DNA from: Planctomycetaceae bacterium
GTDB lineage: Bacteria; Planctomycetota; Planctomycetia; Pirellulales; Pirellulaceae
NCBI GenBank assembly: GCA_005778405.1
Contig: SXOA01000001.1
Location: 1 to 33,783, forward strand
Direction of reading: 5' to 3'
DNA: 33,783 bases
The first letter of the stretch is position 1; each line of letters opens with the position of its first letter. A program made the translations under genes and the position numbers. The notes under the pieces were generated by a model, which did no database searches, was not told the DNA's origin, and was given only the letters and a program-made list of their open reading frames with translations. Shown piece after piece: positions 33,682 through 33,783 of this stretch.

Positions 33682-33783
33682 ATGGCGTATTCGCCATTCG
33701 CCCAAGCGCCGAAATCGACCATTTTACAGCGTTCGCTGCAGAACGGCCTAAAAGCATTGTTAGGGGAAAATTCGGCGAGGTTG
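33682..33783 (+). CDS. Start of an unknown reading frame, cut by the window edge
   Basis: After the helicase break, an ATG at 33682 opens 34 residues to the window edge ([16 protein letters not shown]...). I do not recognise the protein. GGGA stands only one base before the ATG, so a ribosome-binding site is not convincing. The segment 33679-33698 contains a small palindrome (GAATGGCG-TATT-CGCCATTC). It may belong to a sequence that inserted into, or replaced, the helicase end. Confidence 0.3.
   Translation, partial: MAYSPFAQAPKSTILQRSLQNGLKALLGENSARL

Larger units (their letters stand above)
27697..33783 (+). mobile_element. tRNA-Phe-anchored genomic island (left part)
   Basis: A tyrosine integrase directly downstream of a tRNA gene, then strongly structured non-coding DNA, an unknown lipoprotein, a broken MerR-like HTH gene and a truncated nuclease-helicase, contrasts with the housekeeping and conserved genes to the left. 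That is the usual layout of an integrated element. No second copy of the tRNA 3' end was found up to the right edge, so the far boundary is not in the window. The left boundary is set at the tRNA by convention; the exact attachment core is not known. Confidence 0.6.

Noticed and set aside
1..33783. CRISPR array
   Set aside because: No regularly spaced direct repeats and no cas genes seen; the repeats present are single palindromes.

Overview
The window looks like chromosomal DNA of a planctomycete (Planctomycetota). This rests on a DUF1598-type secreted protein, a kinase-like membrane protein and a zinc-ribbon membrane protein that both carry secretin-type (STN/N0-like) extracytoplasmic domains, a TIGR01976-like aminotransferase, and several families of long intergenic palindromes. 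No rRNA or phylogenetic marker that would fix the genus was found. The sequence is GC-rich, so many long antisense reading frames are shadows of real genes.

Layout. 1-1061: the tail of an unknown gene and an ADP-ribosylglycohydrolase lacking its N-terminus. 1091-1960: a higB-higA toxin-antitoxin pair on the minus strand, with a promoter whose 17-bp spacer carries a palindrome. 1996-4425: a triple-repeat YbjQ-like protein and glutamate dehydrogenase (minus strand). 4741-11974: three co-oriented genes for a kinase-like membrane protein, a zinc-ribbon membrane protein and a secreted DUF1598 protein. 12066-14133: an ArsR regulator, a cysteine-desulfurase-like enzyme and a DUF971 protein. 14267-16053: a nucleoside-type MFS transporter converging on a 4HBT thioesterase. 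16260-21471: a MacB-type ABC ATPase and permease, a small membrane protein and a flavoprotein. 21514-26045 (minus strand): a molybdenum hydroxylase module (FAD, 2Fe-2S and molybdopterin subunits) followed by an esterase. 26126-27572 (minus strand): dCTP deaminase and endonuclease III.

From 27697 to the right edge the character changes. A tRNA-Phe gene is followed by a tyrosine integrase, a strongly structured non-coding stretch, a coiled-coil lipoprotein, a frameshifted MerR-like HTH gene and a PLD-nuclease/SNF2-type helicase cut off before its last helicase motifs. This reads as a tRNA-anchored genomic island with a decayed defence or restriction locus; its distal end is outside the window.

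The points I would look at first are the three-gene transmembrane cluster (4741-11974), the 61-nt near-perfect RNA-type hairpin and its companions (29428-29551), the palindrome that supplies the stop codons of two converging genes (21443-21522, second copy at 25106-25167), and the broken HTH-helicase operon. Function calls come from reading motifs by eye; no database search was run.
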